Assembly (NCBI GenBank): GCA_959347315.1
Contig: OY365810.1
Location: forward strand, 15,990,500 to 16,054,499
Source: Bimastos eiseni
Lineage: Eukaryota > Annelida > Clitellata > Crassiclitellata > Lumbricidae
Length of the DNA stretch: 64,000 nt
Reading direction: 5' to 3'
This document shows positions 33,900-47,700 of the stretch, one piece after another. The notes below the pieces were generated by a model. That model ran no database searches. It saw only the letters and a list, made by a program, of their open reading frames with translations, and was not told the DNA's origin. Positions within the stretch are counted from its first letter, which is position 1, and every line of letters starts with the position of its first letter. The position numbers and the translations under genes were made by a program.

Positions 33900-35000
33900 T
33901 CACAATCATGGAACGCTTGCTGAATATTCATAAAACTATGAGTCTATAATCATTGCACCATCTGTCCGCTGTGTCCAGTAGGCCTATGGATGTCTTTCTT
34001 TCGTTTTGACTTAAATAAGCTTATAATACTGTATACATAAAATATTAATTGTCGCTTGCAACGCCTTAAACTTTCACATGATCGGAAAGCAGGAAGACAC
34101 AACGTTGGATATGAGTTAATATCTATTCTCCCTTATCTATGACTAAGAATACAGCCACGCTGTTTGTGCAAGACTTGTGTTGTCACAGCGCGTTATACAT
34201 AATAAATGCCTAGTTGTATTGTATTGTAATTACTTTGGGTCAATTAAACTCTCTAAAGTGAAAGTAACTTTAATACTCACAATGTCTATGTAGCTTCACA
34301 ATTTATAGGGCTTACTATTTTAGTATTGTAAAGCATCGTTATATTTATATAGCGCCTCTTGAAGAAAATTCAGCACGGACACCCCGGAGGAGAAAAGCCT
34401 TTAGAAAGTGAGAGGCCAATGGAGAGTAGTCATTAGTTAGGCCCTTGCAATGGTGAGAGAGGAAGGTTATTCCAGGTAGAAGGACCCACAACAGCAAACG
34501 CCCGGTGTAATTGTTCAAGTTGTTCCTATAGGAACAAAAGGATGAAAACGGCAATAGAGCGCGAGGAACTAGATGAAGTAAACGAAGACACAACTACCAT
34601 TATATTTCTCTTGTTGACAATTTCGTAATACGATGACGCCATCATTGGGCTTTTTGTTTACGTCATCTTTGTTTCCATGTTGCCATGCAAAATTGCCGAA
34701 TTAGTGCAGAAACCTCGAAGAAACTAAAATCTTCTTATTGAACACGAATTTCAAGACGGTCAAAGTTTGAACTCTTAGAATCTACGAGATTTTCAAGAAA
34801 GTCGACGTTTTAAATTTTCGTATTACGAGCAAGAATTTGAAGACGAGGGATGTTTGAACGACCGCAGGCAGTAGGAAAACATCACAACGATACAATTTAT
34901 CATTTAGGCCTATGCGACCTCAGAAGCGAAGATCCAGTAAGAAATTTCACTTTTTCCTTGCATCATTTGACAAGAAAGTGATTATAAATTGTCGTTCCAC
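33900..35000. other. Upstream of EBP; no gene recognised apart from a SINE-like repeat
   Basis: AT-rich DNA except for the SINE-like copy at 34,341-34,570. No exon was recognised. Confidence 0.4.
34341..34570 (+). repeat. SINE-like repeat copy
   Basis: Starts ATATTTATATAGCGCCTCTT and has a tail GTTATTCCAGGTAGAAGGAC followed by CCACAACAGCAAACGCCCGG. It is the clearest example of the GCGCCTCTT...GGACCCAC family in the window. Confidence 0.6.
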
Positions 35001-35009
35001 TAAGTTGTT

Positions 35010-35560
35010 GGATATGAAGTTTTAGCTGCATTAATACTATGGAATTGGCATGGCATGATACCCATTAAGAGAAATAAGAGTAACAGTGTATAAGAAAGTC
35101 GTTGACGTGGAGTTAACCCCAGGACGACCAGCTTGGGTCTATAATTATAATTATTTGCATTGATTAAAACCCAGTAAGACAAAATAATAATGAAACAGCT
35201 GTTGGCTTGGAGTTAAATCCAGCAGACCAGCATTATTAGTGTACTGAATTGGCCATTGGCATGTTATTAGACCCTGTAAGACCAGACTAGAAAAGAATTA
35301 CTGGAATGTAGCTAAGCCCATGGTGTCCAACTTATACAGGTCATTGCCCTGATATTAAGCTCAGTAATGGGAGCTTGTTCAATGGTCATTAGCATGGTAA
35401 ACTCCAGTAGGACCATAATAAAAGACAATCTTTGGTTTGAGATTCTATATAATGTGCTTCTGAAACTCTGAAGTTGTCATCAGATGTCAACTCTATAATT
35501 ATAGTTGGGAAGTTGTTGGTTTGAACAGCATGTGTGAGCCTACATGTATATGATTGGCGA
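35010..35560. repeat. Degenerate tandem repeats related to the 46-bp satellite monomer
   Basis: Words such as GGCATGATACCCATTAAGA, GAGTTAAATCCAGCAGACCA, GGCATGTTATTAGACCCTGT then AAGACCAG, and GGCATGGTAAACTCCAGTAG recur about every 40-50 bp. They match the layout (GGCATGATGTTAAACTCGGT then AAGACCACT) of the large satellite 4 kb downstream. Confidence 0.55.
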
Positions 35561-35601
35561 CTCTTCAGTTATATGTGCAATGTTTGCTGACTTTCAATGA
35601 A

Positions 35602-35670
35602 TGAAATAATCAATGAATCAATGAAACTTCAAAGAAATCTCTTCAAGAAATCTGCTCAGAGGTGTTCACA
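35602..35670 (+). repeat. Copy of dispersed GCGCCTCTTCAAGAAATC repeat
   Basis: AATCAATGAAACTTCAAAG, then CTCTTCAAGAAATCTGCTCA and GAGGTG; same family as 6,751-6,796 and 12,345-12,415. Confidence 0.55.
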
Positions 35671-35939
35671 ATATGTTACTCTTAAGCACATTTAACATCA
35701 TGTGAGCCAATGCATTGTACCTGTGATTTGTTTTGCACTTTAAATGTTCAATTACCAATTTAAAAATAAAAATATATCACAGTACCAAGTAAGACCTGCA
35801 TAAATTTTTAGTCTAGGTTATAATGTGTCGAGATAAATAGAGAGGCGTGAAAGCTTATCTGGAGTAAACATATCCGTTTCCGTATTTCATTTTCGGTGTG
35901 TTATAGCAAACGTATTCATATCATATTCAGATTACACAT

Positions 35940-36850
35940 AACAAACCTTTGTAAATCTTTATTGTTTATATCACATCAGGGCAATACGTCACATCGGGTT
36001 GGCTCTAAGAATTAGAGCTGTACCGATATCACTTTTTGCCGATTATGCCGATACCGATTATTGCCGATTATTCATTGCCTATACCAATTATCTAGCCGAT
36101 TATTTTACCGATTATTTCACCGATTATTTTACCGATTATTTATTGTGTTTCCAAAGATGTCCGGTTCCAAAAGATAGACCTACTGCTAATGCCTATTGTT
36201 GTGATACAAGCAAAACACTTGCTCCGTAGGAGACGTATACGTGTAGCTGGAATCTATTCATAGGCAGGCAATACAGATTAAACACATCGCTCGCCGTCGA
36301 CCTTGCATGACGGAGGAGAGAAAAGAGATAATATTATCTATGTAAATTCTAACAAACAAGGCAATGATGCCATTCCCTTCCCAGACAGGCTACTTTTACA
36401 ACATGCCACTTTGGCCTAAAATACCGGCCAGCAGAGATGAGAAAAAAAAGGTCTCTCTGCCCATAGTAATGAAGTAGGCACTACGACCCACTCTGCACAA
36501 CAGCTTTCCCATGTTCTATACTAACACAATGCCTACTGCATGGGTGGTCTGAAGCCACACGCTATGGAAATGCTGTCCTTCACAGACCCAATGATGTTGC
36601 TGTCGTAATTTTGCTCTTAAAGACTGAAAATAATATAAAATAATTTTTTTTCAATATCGGCGCCGATTATCTTACCGATATCCGATACCGCCGATATATC
36701 TATAATCGGCGCCGATTAACAGTGCTGCCGATGTGTCGGTGCAGCTCTATTAGCAATATGTAGTGAACCATAGCCTGTTCACTTGTCTCCTCTTGCCTTG
36801 ATTACAGGTATGTTAATTCGCACCACTATAGGCCTACACCTACATGTACG
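35940..36850 (+). mobile_element. LINE fragment interrupted by a hAT element
   Basis: 35,940-36,012 plus 36,750-36,830 is collinear with 2,161-2,290 of the first LINE fragment. Shared blocks include CACATCAGGGCAATAC and ACCATAGCCTGTTCACTTGT then CTCCTCT. The hAT copy at 36,013-36,749 splits it. Confidence 0.7.
36013..36749. mobile_element. Non-autonomous hAT-type transposon, copy 2 (inverted relative to copy 1)
   Basis: A 737-bp element with ends TAGAGCTGTACCGAT and ATGTGTCGGTGCAGCTCTA. Flanking 8-mers CTAAGAAT and TTAGCAAT are an eroded duplication; the related empty site at about 2,227 reads CTAAGAATATATTGAAACC. Internal parts, for example CCTTCACAGACCCAATGATG, are the reverse complement of copy 1 at about 5,222-5,250. 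Confidence 0.8.
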
Positions 36851-37529
36851 TATATTCAGGCAGTACTAACAATTTGTAATATATGTAATAATGATCAATG
36901 GGAGAATCCCTCACAAATTTAATTAATAATAATAATTATTATAATAATAATAATCCAAATGCCATTATTAAGTCGACTTATTTTTCTCTATTTCGCTCTG
37001 TGTGTCCTTTCTGTCTGTATGTCTGTGTCTCGCCTACACATGTTACCATCTTACCAATGACAATGCAATGTCAACGTAAGCCTGTTCATCACATCTCGCT
37101 GACCTGGAGTCTTGGCATCGATCAAATTTTAAGATTAAATTGACTGGCTTACTGGAGATTCGACCCTTCCACATTCAATTCACTGACTATATATAATATA
37201 TTCAAGGAAAGGCTAAAACGTGAGCTTGTGCAATGTGCAATGTTTTAAACATGTCAAATGTATTTTTTCCTTAGATAAACTTAGCAATGTTTGTCTTCAC
37301 ACTCTAGATTCTCCTGCACCTGTAAGACTACAATCTCACTGTGAACAGTGTACGTATAGTAACCTCTGGCTACTCTATGAACTTGCACATTTGGGCAGCT
37401 GTTGAAAATTGAAGTGGGGGAGTGAACCCTTCCAACTCCGAACCCCCCAATAACAATTCAATCACTGATCTTACTAATTACAATGTAATGTCAACTTATT
37501 ATGTGTAAAAAAAGAAGTGCCTGGACTCT
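36850..37529. other. Non-coding stretch, nothing recognised
   Basis: AT-rich, with an AATAATAATT run at about 36,920-36,955. No exon or RNA gene was seen. Confidence 0.5.
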
Positions 37530-38046
37530 AGGGGAGCCGTCCATAAATGACGTCACGCAAATTTGGACGATTTTTACCCCCCTCTCCCTTCGTTACACGT
37601 CGTCACAAATACCACGACCCCTCAAATATGACGTCACGTCACGAGGCCCTGACCCCCTACAAAATCAAACCAGATGTCCAGAATGTAATGCGTATTTTCT
37701 TAAAATTATCCAAAAATTTAATTGTAACTAAAAAATATTTCAAATTATAATAGTCGAAAGAAGAAAAATGGACAAATTAAGTAGCCTATTTTGATTACAA
37801 ACTAGCTTATGCTTTCCTCAGGATGAAAGACTATCATAATCATATTTAGTGTTGCTTAATTGTGGTAACAACTACTGCTATTTAAGTGGAACTTGTTTAA
37901 ATGTGTGTAAGTTTTTAATAAAATTACGTAATTTGATGTGATGATGTGACGTCACATTTCGTCGACCACATGTCCCCTTGTCACACATCGTCACAAATTT
38001 GTGACCCCTCCTCAGAGGCGCGTGACGTCATTTATGGACGGCCCCT
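37530..38046. mobile_element. MITE with CCGTCCATAAATGACGTCACG inverted ends
   Basis: A 517-bp element. The left end AGGGGAGCCGTCCATAAATG (37,530 on) is the reverse complement, with small changes, of the right end CATTTATGGACGGCCCCT. The inverted similarity continues inwards for over 100 bp as repeated GTCACAAAT and GACGTCAC words. No coding capacity. Similar GGSCCGTCCATAAAT ends are familiar from MITEs of many animals. Superfamily unassigned, and no target duplication is obvious. Confidence 0.75.
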
Positions 38047-38691
38047 GGTGTCAAAAAGTAAAGAACTAAAGATTGCAAAGGCGGAGCACCAACATATTAA
38101 GTCGACGACAAATGGCTCGTGCACTGTGGTCCACTGTGTTCGTTAAAATAGAAGTTGGATTGGTGATATTAATGATGCTGGAATAGAGGTTCGATGGGTG
38201 AACGAAATTCTTCCAAAACAGATGCTATTTAGATGAACATAATGCCTAATGAAATAAAAGTTGGATCATTGAAAAGAATATTTGCCAAGATACATGTAGA
38301 AGTTGAATTGACAAAAACGGTTCTTGCTGAACCAAAAGCTGGATTTGCAGACATTATTGCTATCAATCCAACTTCTATCTAACCAAATACAATGTGCGGA
38401 AAACAGAATTTTTTTATCACTCGTTAGGCTTTTTGTCCATCAACCATTATTTTGTCGTCAATTATTTGTTAGTGAAATATTTGTTGTAATTTAAAGCGTA
38501 CGCCTACAGAGGATTGCTTTCTTTTGTGAAATTGTCGACAAGGGGTCAGCGGTGCCGGTATCGTTTTGAAAGTTGTGAAAATAAAGTTTGTAAACGCGAG
38601 AAGCGCGAAATTATTTCCTCCTCTTTTTCCTGTTGATAATAACGTACGCATGTAGAGGAGTTACACTGTTGCATGGACACTCATGGACGGC

Positions 38692-38727
38692 GTCCAGGCA
38701 CTTATTTGGCCAAATAAGTGCCTGGAC
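38692..38727. repeat. Perfect 36-bp palindrome
   Basis: GTCCAGGCACTTATTTGG is followed at once by its exact reverse complement, with no spacer. A further CGTCCAGGCAC copy starts at 38,728 and CGTCCAGGCAC also opens at 38,691. It lies about 40 bp before the satellite. Confidence 0.95.
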
Positions 38728-38763
38728 CGTCCAGGCACACTTTAGGCCCTGGATCAGCTTTAA

Positions 38764-41700
38764 TGTGATGGTCAAGGGCATAGTGTAAAACACAGTCAAA
38801 CGAATTAGCTGGCCAGGATGTAAAAATAATATGGACTTCCTCTATAGAGTCATAGTATTTATGAGGATCATAGGATTGGTGTTAAAATCTGTTGCATCAT
38901 AATAAAAAACACTTTTTATCATGTAGAAAACTACATTGATTATATAATCATAGGGGCCTACTACTAGAATCATTGGTATTGTGCCTAAACAAATAAGGCT
39001 AATATACTTACAAATTCTGTTTTCATGATATAAAGCACAATCATGCCAGTTAAAATGCTACGGTTGTTGACCTTTTTTTAAACCCAGTACGATCAGTTTA
39101 AATGCGACAGTAAGTACTTTATTCAAGAGCCAACTGCCAGCCGGTTATTAGTGTACATAGTTCATGAAATAGATAGACAATTTAACTTAAATGAATAGCA
39201 TGCTAGAAGGTTTGCAATAGGTATGCTTCTATTGTGAAATCTGTGGCTTAGCAAGTATCCAAAGTTTTTACAGAAGGTTGCTGATGTAAGCCATGTGCAC
39301 GGTTGGTAATGATGGGGTTAAAAGGACTATCGAGTCTCCTTTTTGTTTCTCAAGGCTTTATATGAATCGGCTAAGAAAATGAATAGCTCATTGGCGTGGT
39401 GTTGACCCTAAAATAAAACCAGTATAAACCTGATGAACTCTTTTGTAGGAAACATCATCTTCGGACTATTTTGAACTACTAGTCAACTAATGACTCCTGT
39501 AGAGGAACATCATGCCAACTGACAAGGCAATGCACAAAGACACGAAAACCTCGAACAATCTGATGTTTTCTCCATTCAGCTCCTACAGACTTAAAAGCTA
39601 CCATACCAGATGAGTTTTAATTATCTTTGATAAAACGAGCTATATTAGAGTTCACCCTACTCGATATTCTCCACCACGATGTTGAAATCGGTATCCCCAC
39701 TGTAAATATAGAAACACTACCACAATCTTAGACTCGTTAAGTCCACAGTAGGTATGGGAATACTGGCACGATGCTGAACTCGGTAAGACCATTGTAGATA
39801 CGATATCTCTGGCACGATGTTAGATTCGACACCATAGTAATTACTTTTTATCACGTAGAAACCTGCATTGATAATATTATCCTATTGCTAGAATCATTGG
39901 TGTTGTGCATTATCAAAAAGGCTAATATATTTACAAAGTCTGTTTTCGTATTTTAAAACAGAATAAAGCCAGTTAAAAGGTTCGGATTGTTGACCTTTTC
40001 TTAAACCCAGTAAGATTAGTTTAAATGCGACAGTAAGTACTTTATTGAAGAGCCAACTACCAGCCGGTTATTAGTGTACACATAGTTCTAGTGTTCATAG
40101 TTGATGAAATTGATGGACAGTTTAACTTAAATGTAAAACATGCGTGTGGCCAAGGTCTTCAGGGCCAGATGGTTTACATTCCTTTTTATGTGAATTCTGT
40201 GGCTTAGCAAGTTTTCAAAGTTTCTACAGAAGGTTGCTGATGTAATGCATGTGCATGGTTGGTGCTGGTGGTATAACAGGACTATAGAGTCTGGTTTTTG
40301 TTGCTCAAGGCTTTATATGAATCGGGTAAGAAAATGAAAAGCTCATTAGTGTGGTGCTGAGCCTAAAATAATACGAGTATTAACCATATTAACCATATCT
40401 TTTGTAGGCAACATTATCTTCGGACAATTTGAAAGACCAGGGAACTAATGATTCCTGTAGAGGAACATCATGCCAACCGACACAGCAATGCACAAAGACA
40501 CATAAAAGACACGAAGACCTCGAACCATCTGATGTTTTCTCCATTCAGCTCCTAGAGACATGCAAGCTTCCATACTAGATGAGTTATAATTTTCTTTGAT
40601 AAAGTTAGCTATGTTAAAGTTCACCCTACTCTATATTCTCCACCACGATGTTGAAATCGGTAAGACCACTGTGGTTTTGATATCTCTGGTACGATGTCAG
40701 ATTCGGTATGACCACTGTAGATTCGGGAACACTGGCACGATGTTGAACTCGTTAAGACCAATGAAGGTGTGGGCATACTGGCATGATGTTAAACTCGGTA
40801 AGACCACTGTGGTTATGATATCTCTGGTACGATGTTAGATTTGGTTAGACCACTGTAGATGTGCGAACACTGGCACGATGTTAAACTCGGTAAGACCACT
40901 GTGGTTATGATATCTCTGGTACGATGTTAGATTCGGTATGACCACTGTAGATTTGGGAACACTGGCACGATGTTGAATTCGGTTAAGACCACTGTAGATA
41001 TGGGAACACTGGCAAGATGTTGGACTCGGTAAGACCAGAGAAGGTGTGGGCATACTGGCATGATGTTAAACTCGGTGAAACCACTGTGGTTATGATATCT
41101 CTGGTACGATGTTGAACTCAGTAAGACCACTGTAGATTTGGGAATGCTGGCACGATGTTTGACTCGGTATTGCCACTGTGGTTATGATATCTCTGGTTCG
41201 ATGTTAGATTCGGTAAGACCACTGTAGATTTGAGAAGATTGGCATAGGATCATAGGATTGGTATTCAAATCTGTGACACCATAGTAATTACTTTTTATCA
41301 CGTAGAAACCTGCATTGATAATATCCTATTACTAGAATCATTGGTGTTGTGCGTTATCAAAAAAGGCTAATATATTTACAAAGTCTGTTTTCGTATTTTA
41401 AAACAGAATAAAGCCAGTTAAAAGGTTCGGATTCTTGACCGTTTTTTAAACCCAGTAAGATTAGTTTAAATGCGACAGTAAGTACTTTATTGAAGAGCCA
41501 ACTACCAGCCGGTTATTAGTGTACACATAGTTCTAGTGTTCATAGTTGATGAAATTGATGGACAGTTTAACTTAAATGTAAAACATGCGTGTGGCCAAGG
41601 TCTTCAGGGCCAGATGGTTTACATTCCTTTTTATGTGAATTCTGTGGCTTAGCAAGTTTTCAAAGTTTTTACAGAAGGTTGCTGATGTAATGCATGTGCA

Positions 41701-44700
41701 TGGTTGGTGATGATGGTTTAAAAGGACTATAGAGTCTGGTTTTTGTTGCTCAAGGCTTTATATGAATCGGGTAAGAAAATGAAAAGCTCAATAGTGTGGT
41801 GCTGAGCCCAAAATAATACAAGTATTAACCATATCAACCATATCTTTTGTAGGCAACATTATCTTCGGACAATTTGAAAGACCAGGTAACTAATGACTCC
41901 TGTAGAGGAACATCATGCCAACCGACACAGCAATGCACAAAGACACATAAAAGACACGAAGACCTCGAAACATCTGATGTTTTCTCCATTCAGCTCCTAG
42001 AGACATGCAAGCTTCCATACCAGATGAGTTATAATTTTCTTTGATAAAGTTAGCTATGTTAAAGTTCACCCTACTCTATATTCTCCACCACGATGTTGAA
42101 ATCGGTAAGACCACTGTGGTTTTGATATCTCTGGTACGATGACAGATTCGGTATGACCACTGTAGATTCGAGAACACTGGCACGATGTTGAACTCGTTAA
42201 GACCAATGAAGGTGTGGGCATACTGGCATGATGTTAAACTCGGTAAGACCACTGTGGTTATGATATCTCTGGTACGATGTTAGATTTGGTTAGACCACTG
42301 TAGATATGCGAACACTGGCACGATGTTAAACTCGGTAAGACCACTGTGGTTATGATATCTCTGGTACGATGTTAGATTCGGTATGACCACTGTAGATTTG
42401 GGAACACTGGCACGATGTTGAATTCGGTTAAGACCACTGTAGATATGGGAACACTGGCAAGATGTTGGACTCGGTAAGACCAGAGAAGGTGTGGGCATAC
42501 TGGCATGATGTTAAACTCGGTGAAACCACTGTGGTTATGATATCTCTGGTACGATGTTGAACTCAGTAAGACCACTGTAGATTTGGGAATGCTGGCACGA
42601 TGTTTGACTCGGTATTGCCACTGTGGTTATGATATCTCTGGTTCGATGTTAGATTCGGTAAGACCACTGTAGATTTGAGAAGATTGGCATAGGATCATAG
42701 GATTGGTATTCAAATCTGTGACACCAAAGTAATTACTTTTTATCACGTAGAAACCTGCATTGATAATATCCTATTACTAGAATCATTGGTGTTGTGCGTT
42801 ATCAAAAAAGGCTAATATATTTACAAAGTCTGTTTTCGTATTTTAAAACAGAATAAAGCCAGTTAAAAGGTTCGGATTCTTGACCGTTTTTTAAACCCAG
42901 TAAGATTAGTTTAAATGCGACAGTAAGTACTTTATTGAAGAGCCAACTACCAGCCGGTTATTAGTGTACATATAGTTCTAGTGTTCATAGTTGATGAAAT
43001 TGATGGACAGTTTAACTTAAATGTAAAACATGCGTGTGGCCAAGGTCTTCAGGGCCAGATGGTTTACATTCCTTTTTATGTGAATTCTGTGGCTTAGCAA
43101 GTTTTCAAAGTTTTTACAGAAGGTTGCTGATGTAATGCATGTGCATGGTTGGTGATGATGGTTTAAAAGGACTATAGAGTCTGGTTTTTGTTGCTCAAGG
43201 CTTTATATGAATCGGGTAAGAAAATGAAAAGCTCAATAGTGTGGTGCTGAGCCCAAAATAATACAAGTATTAACCATATCAACCATATCTTTTGTAGGCA
43301 ACATTATCTTCGGACAATTTGAAAGACCAGGTAACTAATGACTCCTGTAGAGGAACATCATGCCAACCGACACAGCAATGCACAAAGACACATAAAAGAC
43401 ACGAAGACCTCGAAACATCTGATGTTTTCTCCATTCAGCTCCTAGAGACATGCAAGCTTCCATACCAGATGAGTTATAATTTTCTTTGATAAAGTTAGCT
43501 ATGTTAAAGTTCACCCTACTCTATATTCTCCACCACGATGTTGAAATCGGTAAGACCACTGTGGTTTTGATATCTCTGGTACGATGTCAGATTCGGTATG
43601 ACCACTGTAGATTCGAGAACACTGGCACGATGTTGAACTCGTTAAGACCAATGAAGGTGTGGGCATACTGGCATGATGTTAAACTCGGTAAGACCACTGT
43701 GGTTATGATATCTCTGGTATGATGTTAGATTTGGTTAGACCACTGTAGATATGCGAACACTGGCACGATGTTAAACTCGGTAAGACCACTGTGGTTATGA
43801 TATCTCTGGTACGATGTTAGATTCGGTTTGACCACTGTAGATTTGGGAACACTGGCACGATGTTGAATTCGGTTAAGACCACTGTAGATATGGGAACACT
43901 GGCAAGATGTTGGACTCGGTAAGACCAGAGAAGGTGTGGGCATACTGGCATGATGTTAAACTCGGTGAAACCACTGTGGTTATGATATCTCTGGTACGAT
44001 GCTAAACTCAGTAAGACCACTGTAGATTTGGGAATGTTGGCACGATGTTTGACTCGGTATTGCCACTGTGGTTATGATATCTCTGGTTCGATGTTAGATT
44101 CGGTAAGACCACTGTAGATTTGAGAAGATTGGCATGATGTTGAACTCGGTTAAGACCATCATAGATACGATGTCTCTGGGATTATTTTATATGCGGTAAG
44201 GCCACTAGATTTGGGAACACTGGCATGATGTTGAACTCGGTGAGACCACTGTAGATTTGGTAACTCTGACATGATGGTGAATTGGGTAAGACCACTTGTA
44301 GACGGTCATTGGCATGGTATGAACACAGTAAAACGAATTCGTTGGCCATTAAGTAAACATGGATTTCTTATATAGAGTCATTGTACTTATGATGATCATA
44401 GGATTGGTATTCAAATCTGTGACACCATAGTAATTACTTTTTATCACGTTGAAACCTGCATTGATAATATTATCCTATTACTAGAATCATTGGTGTTGTG
44501 CGTTATCAAAAAAGGCTAATATATTTGCAAAGTCTGTTTTCGTATTTTAAAACAGAATAAAGCCAGTTAAAAGGTTCGGATTCTTGACCGTTTTTTAAAC
44601 CCAGTAAGATTAGTTTAAATGCGACAGTAAGTACTTTATTGAAGAGCCAACTACCAGCCGGTTATTAGTGTACATATAGTTCTAGTGTTCATAGTTGATG

Positions 44701-47700
44701 AAATTGATGGACAGTTTAACTTAAATGTAAAACATGCGTGTGGCCAAGGTCTTCAGGGCCAGATGGTTTACATTCCTTTTTATGTGAATTCTGTGGCTTA
44801 GCAAGTTTTCAAAGTTTTTACAGAAGGTTGCTGATGTAATGCATGTGCATGGTTGGTTATGATGGTTTAAAAGGACTATAGAGTCTGGTTTTTGTTGCTC
44901 AAGGCTTTATATGAATCGGGTAAGAAAATGAAAAGCTCAATAGTGTGGTGCTGAGCCCAAAATAATACAAGTATTAACCATATCAACCATATCTTTTGTA
45001 GGCAACATTATCTTCGGACAATTTGAAAGACCAGGGAACTAATGACTCCTGTAGAGGAGCATCATGCCAACCGACACAGCAATGCACAAAGACACATAAA
45101 AGACACGAAGACCTCGAACCATCTGATGTTTTCTCCATTCAGCTCCTAGAGACATGCAAGCTTCCATACCAGATGAGTTATAATTTTCTTTGATAAAGTT
45201 AGCTATGTTAAAGTTCACCCTACTCTATATTCTCCACCACGATGTTGAAATCGGTAAGGCAACTGTGGATTTGTGAACACTGGCACGATGTTGAACTCGT
45301 TAAGACCAATGAAGGTGTGGGCATACTGGCATGATGTTAAACTCGGTAAGACCACTGTGGTTATGATATCTCTGCTATGATGTTACATTCGGTTAGACCA
45401 CTGTAGATTTGGGAACACTGGCACAATGTTAAACTCGATTAAGACCAATGAAGATACGATAACTGTGGCTCGATGTTGAACTCAGTAAGTCCGCTGTATA
45501 TATGCGAACACTGGCACGATGTTGAACTCGTTAAGACCAATGAAGGTGTGGGCATACTGGCATGATGTTAAACTCGGTAAGACCACTGTGGTTATGATAT
45601 CTCTGGTACGATGTTAGATTCGGTATGACCACTGCAGATTTGGGAACACTGGCACGATGTTGAATTCGGTTAAGACCACTGTAGATATGGGAACACTGGC
45701 ACGATGTTGGACTCGGTAAGACCAGAGAAGGTGTGGGCATACTGGCATGATGTTAAACTCGGTAAAACCACTGTGGTTATGATATCTCTGGTACGATGTT
45801 GAACTCAGTAAGACCACTGTAGATTTGAAAATGCTGGCACGATGTTGAACTCGGTATTGCCACTGTGGTTATGATATCTCTGGTACAAGTCCACTTGTAG
45901 ACGGTAATAGGCATGGTATTAACACAGTAAAACGAATTCGTTGGCCATTAAGTAAACATGGATTTCCTATATAGAGTCATTGTAATTATGAGGATCATAG
46001 GATTGGTATTCAAATCTGTGACACCATAGTAATTACTTTTTATCACGTAGAAACCTGCATTGATAATATTATCCTATTACTAGAATCATTGGTGTTGTGC
46101 GTTATCAAAAAAACTAATATATTTACAAAGTCTGTTTTCGTATTTTAAAACAGAATAAAGCCAGCTCAACGGTTGCGATTGTTGACCTTTTTTAAACCCA
46201 GTAAGATTAGTTTAAATGCGACAGTAAGTACTTTATTGAAGAGCCAACTACCAGCCGGTTATTAGTGTACATAGTTCTAGTGTTCATAGTTCATGAAATT
46301 GGTGGACAGTTTAACTTAAATGTAAAACATGCGTGTGGCCAAGGCCTTCAGGGCCAGATGGTTTACATTCCTTTTTTGTGAATTCTGTGGCTTAGCAAGT
46401 TTTCAAAGTTTTTACAGAAGGTTGCTGATGTAATGCATGTGCATGATTGGTGATGATGGTTTAATAGGACTATAGAGTCTGGTTTTTGTTGCTCAAGGCT
46501 TTATATGAATCGGGTATGAAAATGAAAAGCTCAATAGTGTGGTGCTGAGCTCAAAATAATACAAGTATTAACCATATCAACCATATCTTTTGTAGGCAAC
46601 ATTATCTTCGGGCAATTTGAAAGACCAGGTAACTAATGACTCCTGTAGAGGAACATCATGCCAACCGACACAGCAATGCACAAAGACACATAAAGACACG
46701 AAGACCTCGAACCATCTGATGTTTTCTCCATTCTGCTCCTAGGGTCATGCAAACTTCCATACCAGATGAGTTATAAATTTCTTTGATAAAGTTAGCTATG
46801 TTAAAGTTCACCCTACTCTATATTCTCCACCACGAAGTTGAAATCGGTAAGGCAACTGAAGGTGTGGGCATACTGGCACGATGTTAAACTCGATTAAGAG
46901 CAATGAAGATACGATAACTGTGGCACGATGTTGAACTCAGTAAGTCCGCTGTAGATATGCGAACATTTGCACGATGTTATACTCGGTAAGACCACAGAAG
47001 GTGTTGGAACACTGGCTTGATGTTAAACTCGGTAAGACCACTGTGGTTATGATATCTCTGGTATGATGTTAGATTCGGTATGACCACTGCAGATTTGGGA
47101 ACACTGGCACGATGTTGAATTCGGTTAAGACCACTGTAGATATGGGAACACTGGCACGATGTAGGACTCGGTAAGACCAGAGAAGGTGTGGGCATATTGG
47201 CATGATGTTAAACTCGGTAAAACCACTGTGGTTATGATATCTCTGGTACGATGTTGAACTCAGTAAGACCACTGTAGATTTGGGAATGCTGGCTCGATGT
47301 TTGACTCGGTATTGCCACTGTGGTTATGATATCTCTGGTACGATGTTAGATTCGGTAAGACCACTGTAGATTTGAGAACAATGGCATGATGTTGAACTCG
47401 GTTAAGACCACCATAGATACGATGTCTCTGGGACTATGTTATTTGCGGTAAGGCCACTATATTTGGGAACACTGGCATGATGTTGAACTCGGTGAGACCA
47501 CTGTAGATTTGGTAACTCTGGCATGATGGTGAATTGGGTAAGACCACTTGTAGACGGTCATTGGCATGGTATGAACACAGTAAAACGAATTCGTTGGCCA
47601 TTAAGTAAACATGGATTTCCTATATAGAGTCATTGTAATTATGAGGATCATAGGATTGGTATTCAAATCTGTGACACCATAGTAATTACTTTTTATCACG

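Noticed and set aside
36898..37143. 81-codon ORF with asparagine run
   Set aside because: Starts in an AATAATAAT microsatellite and has no family features.
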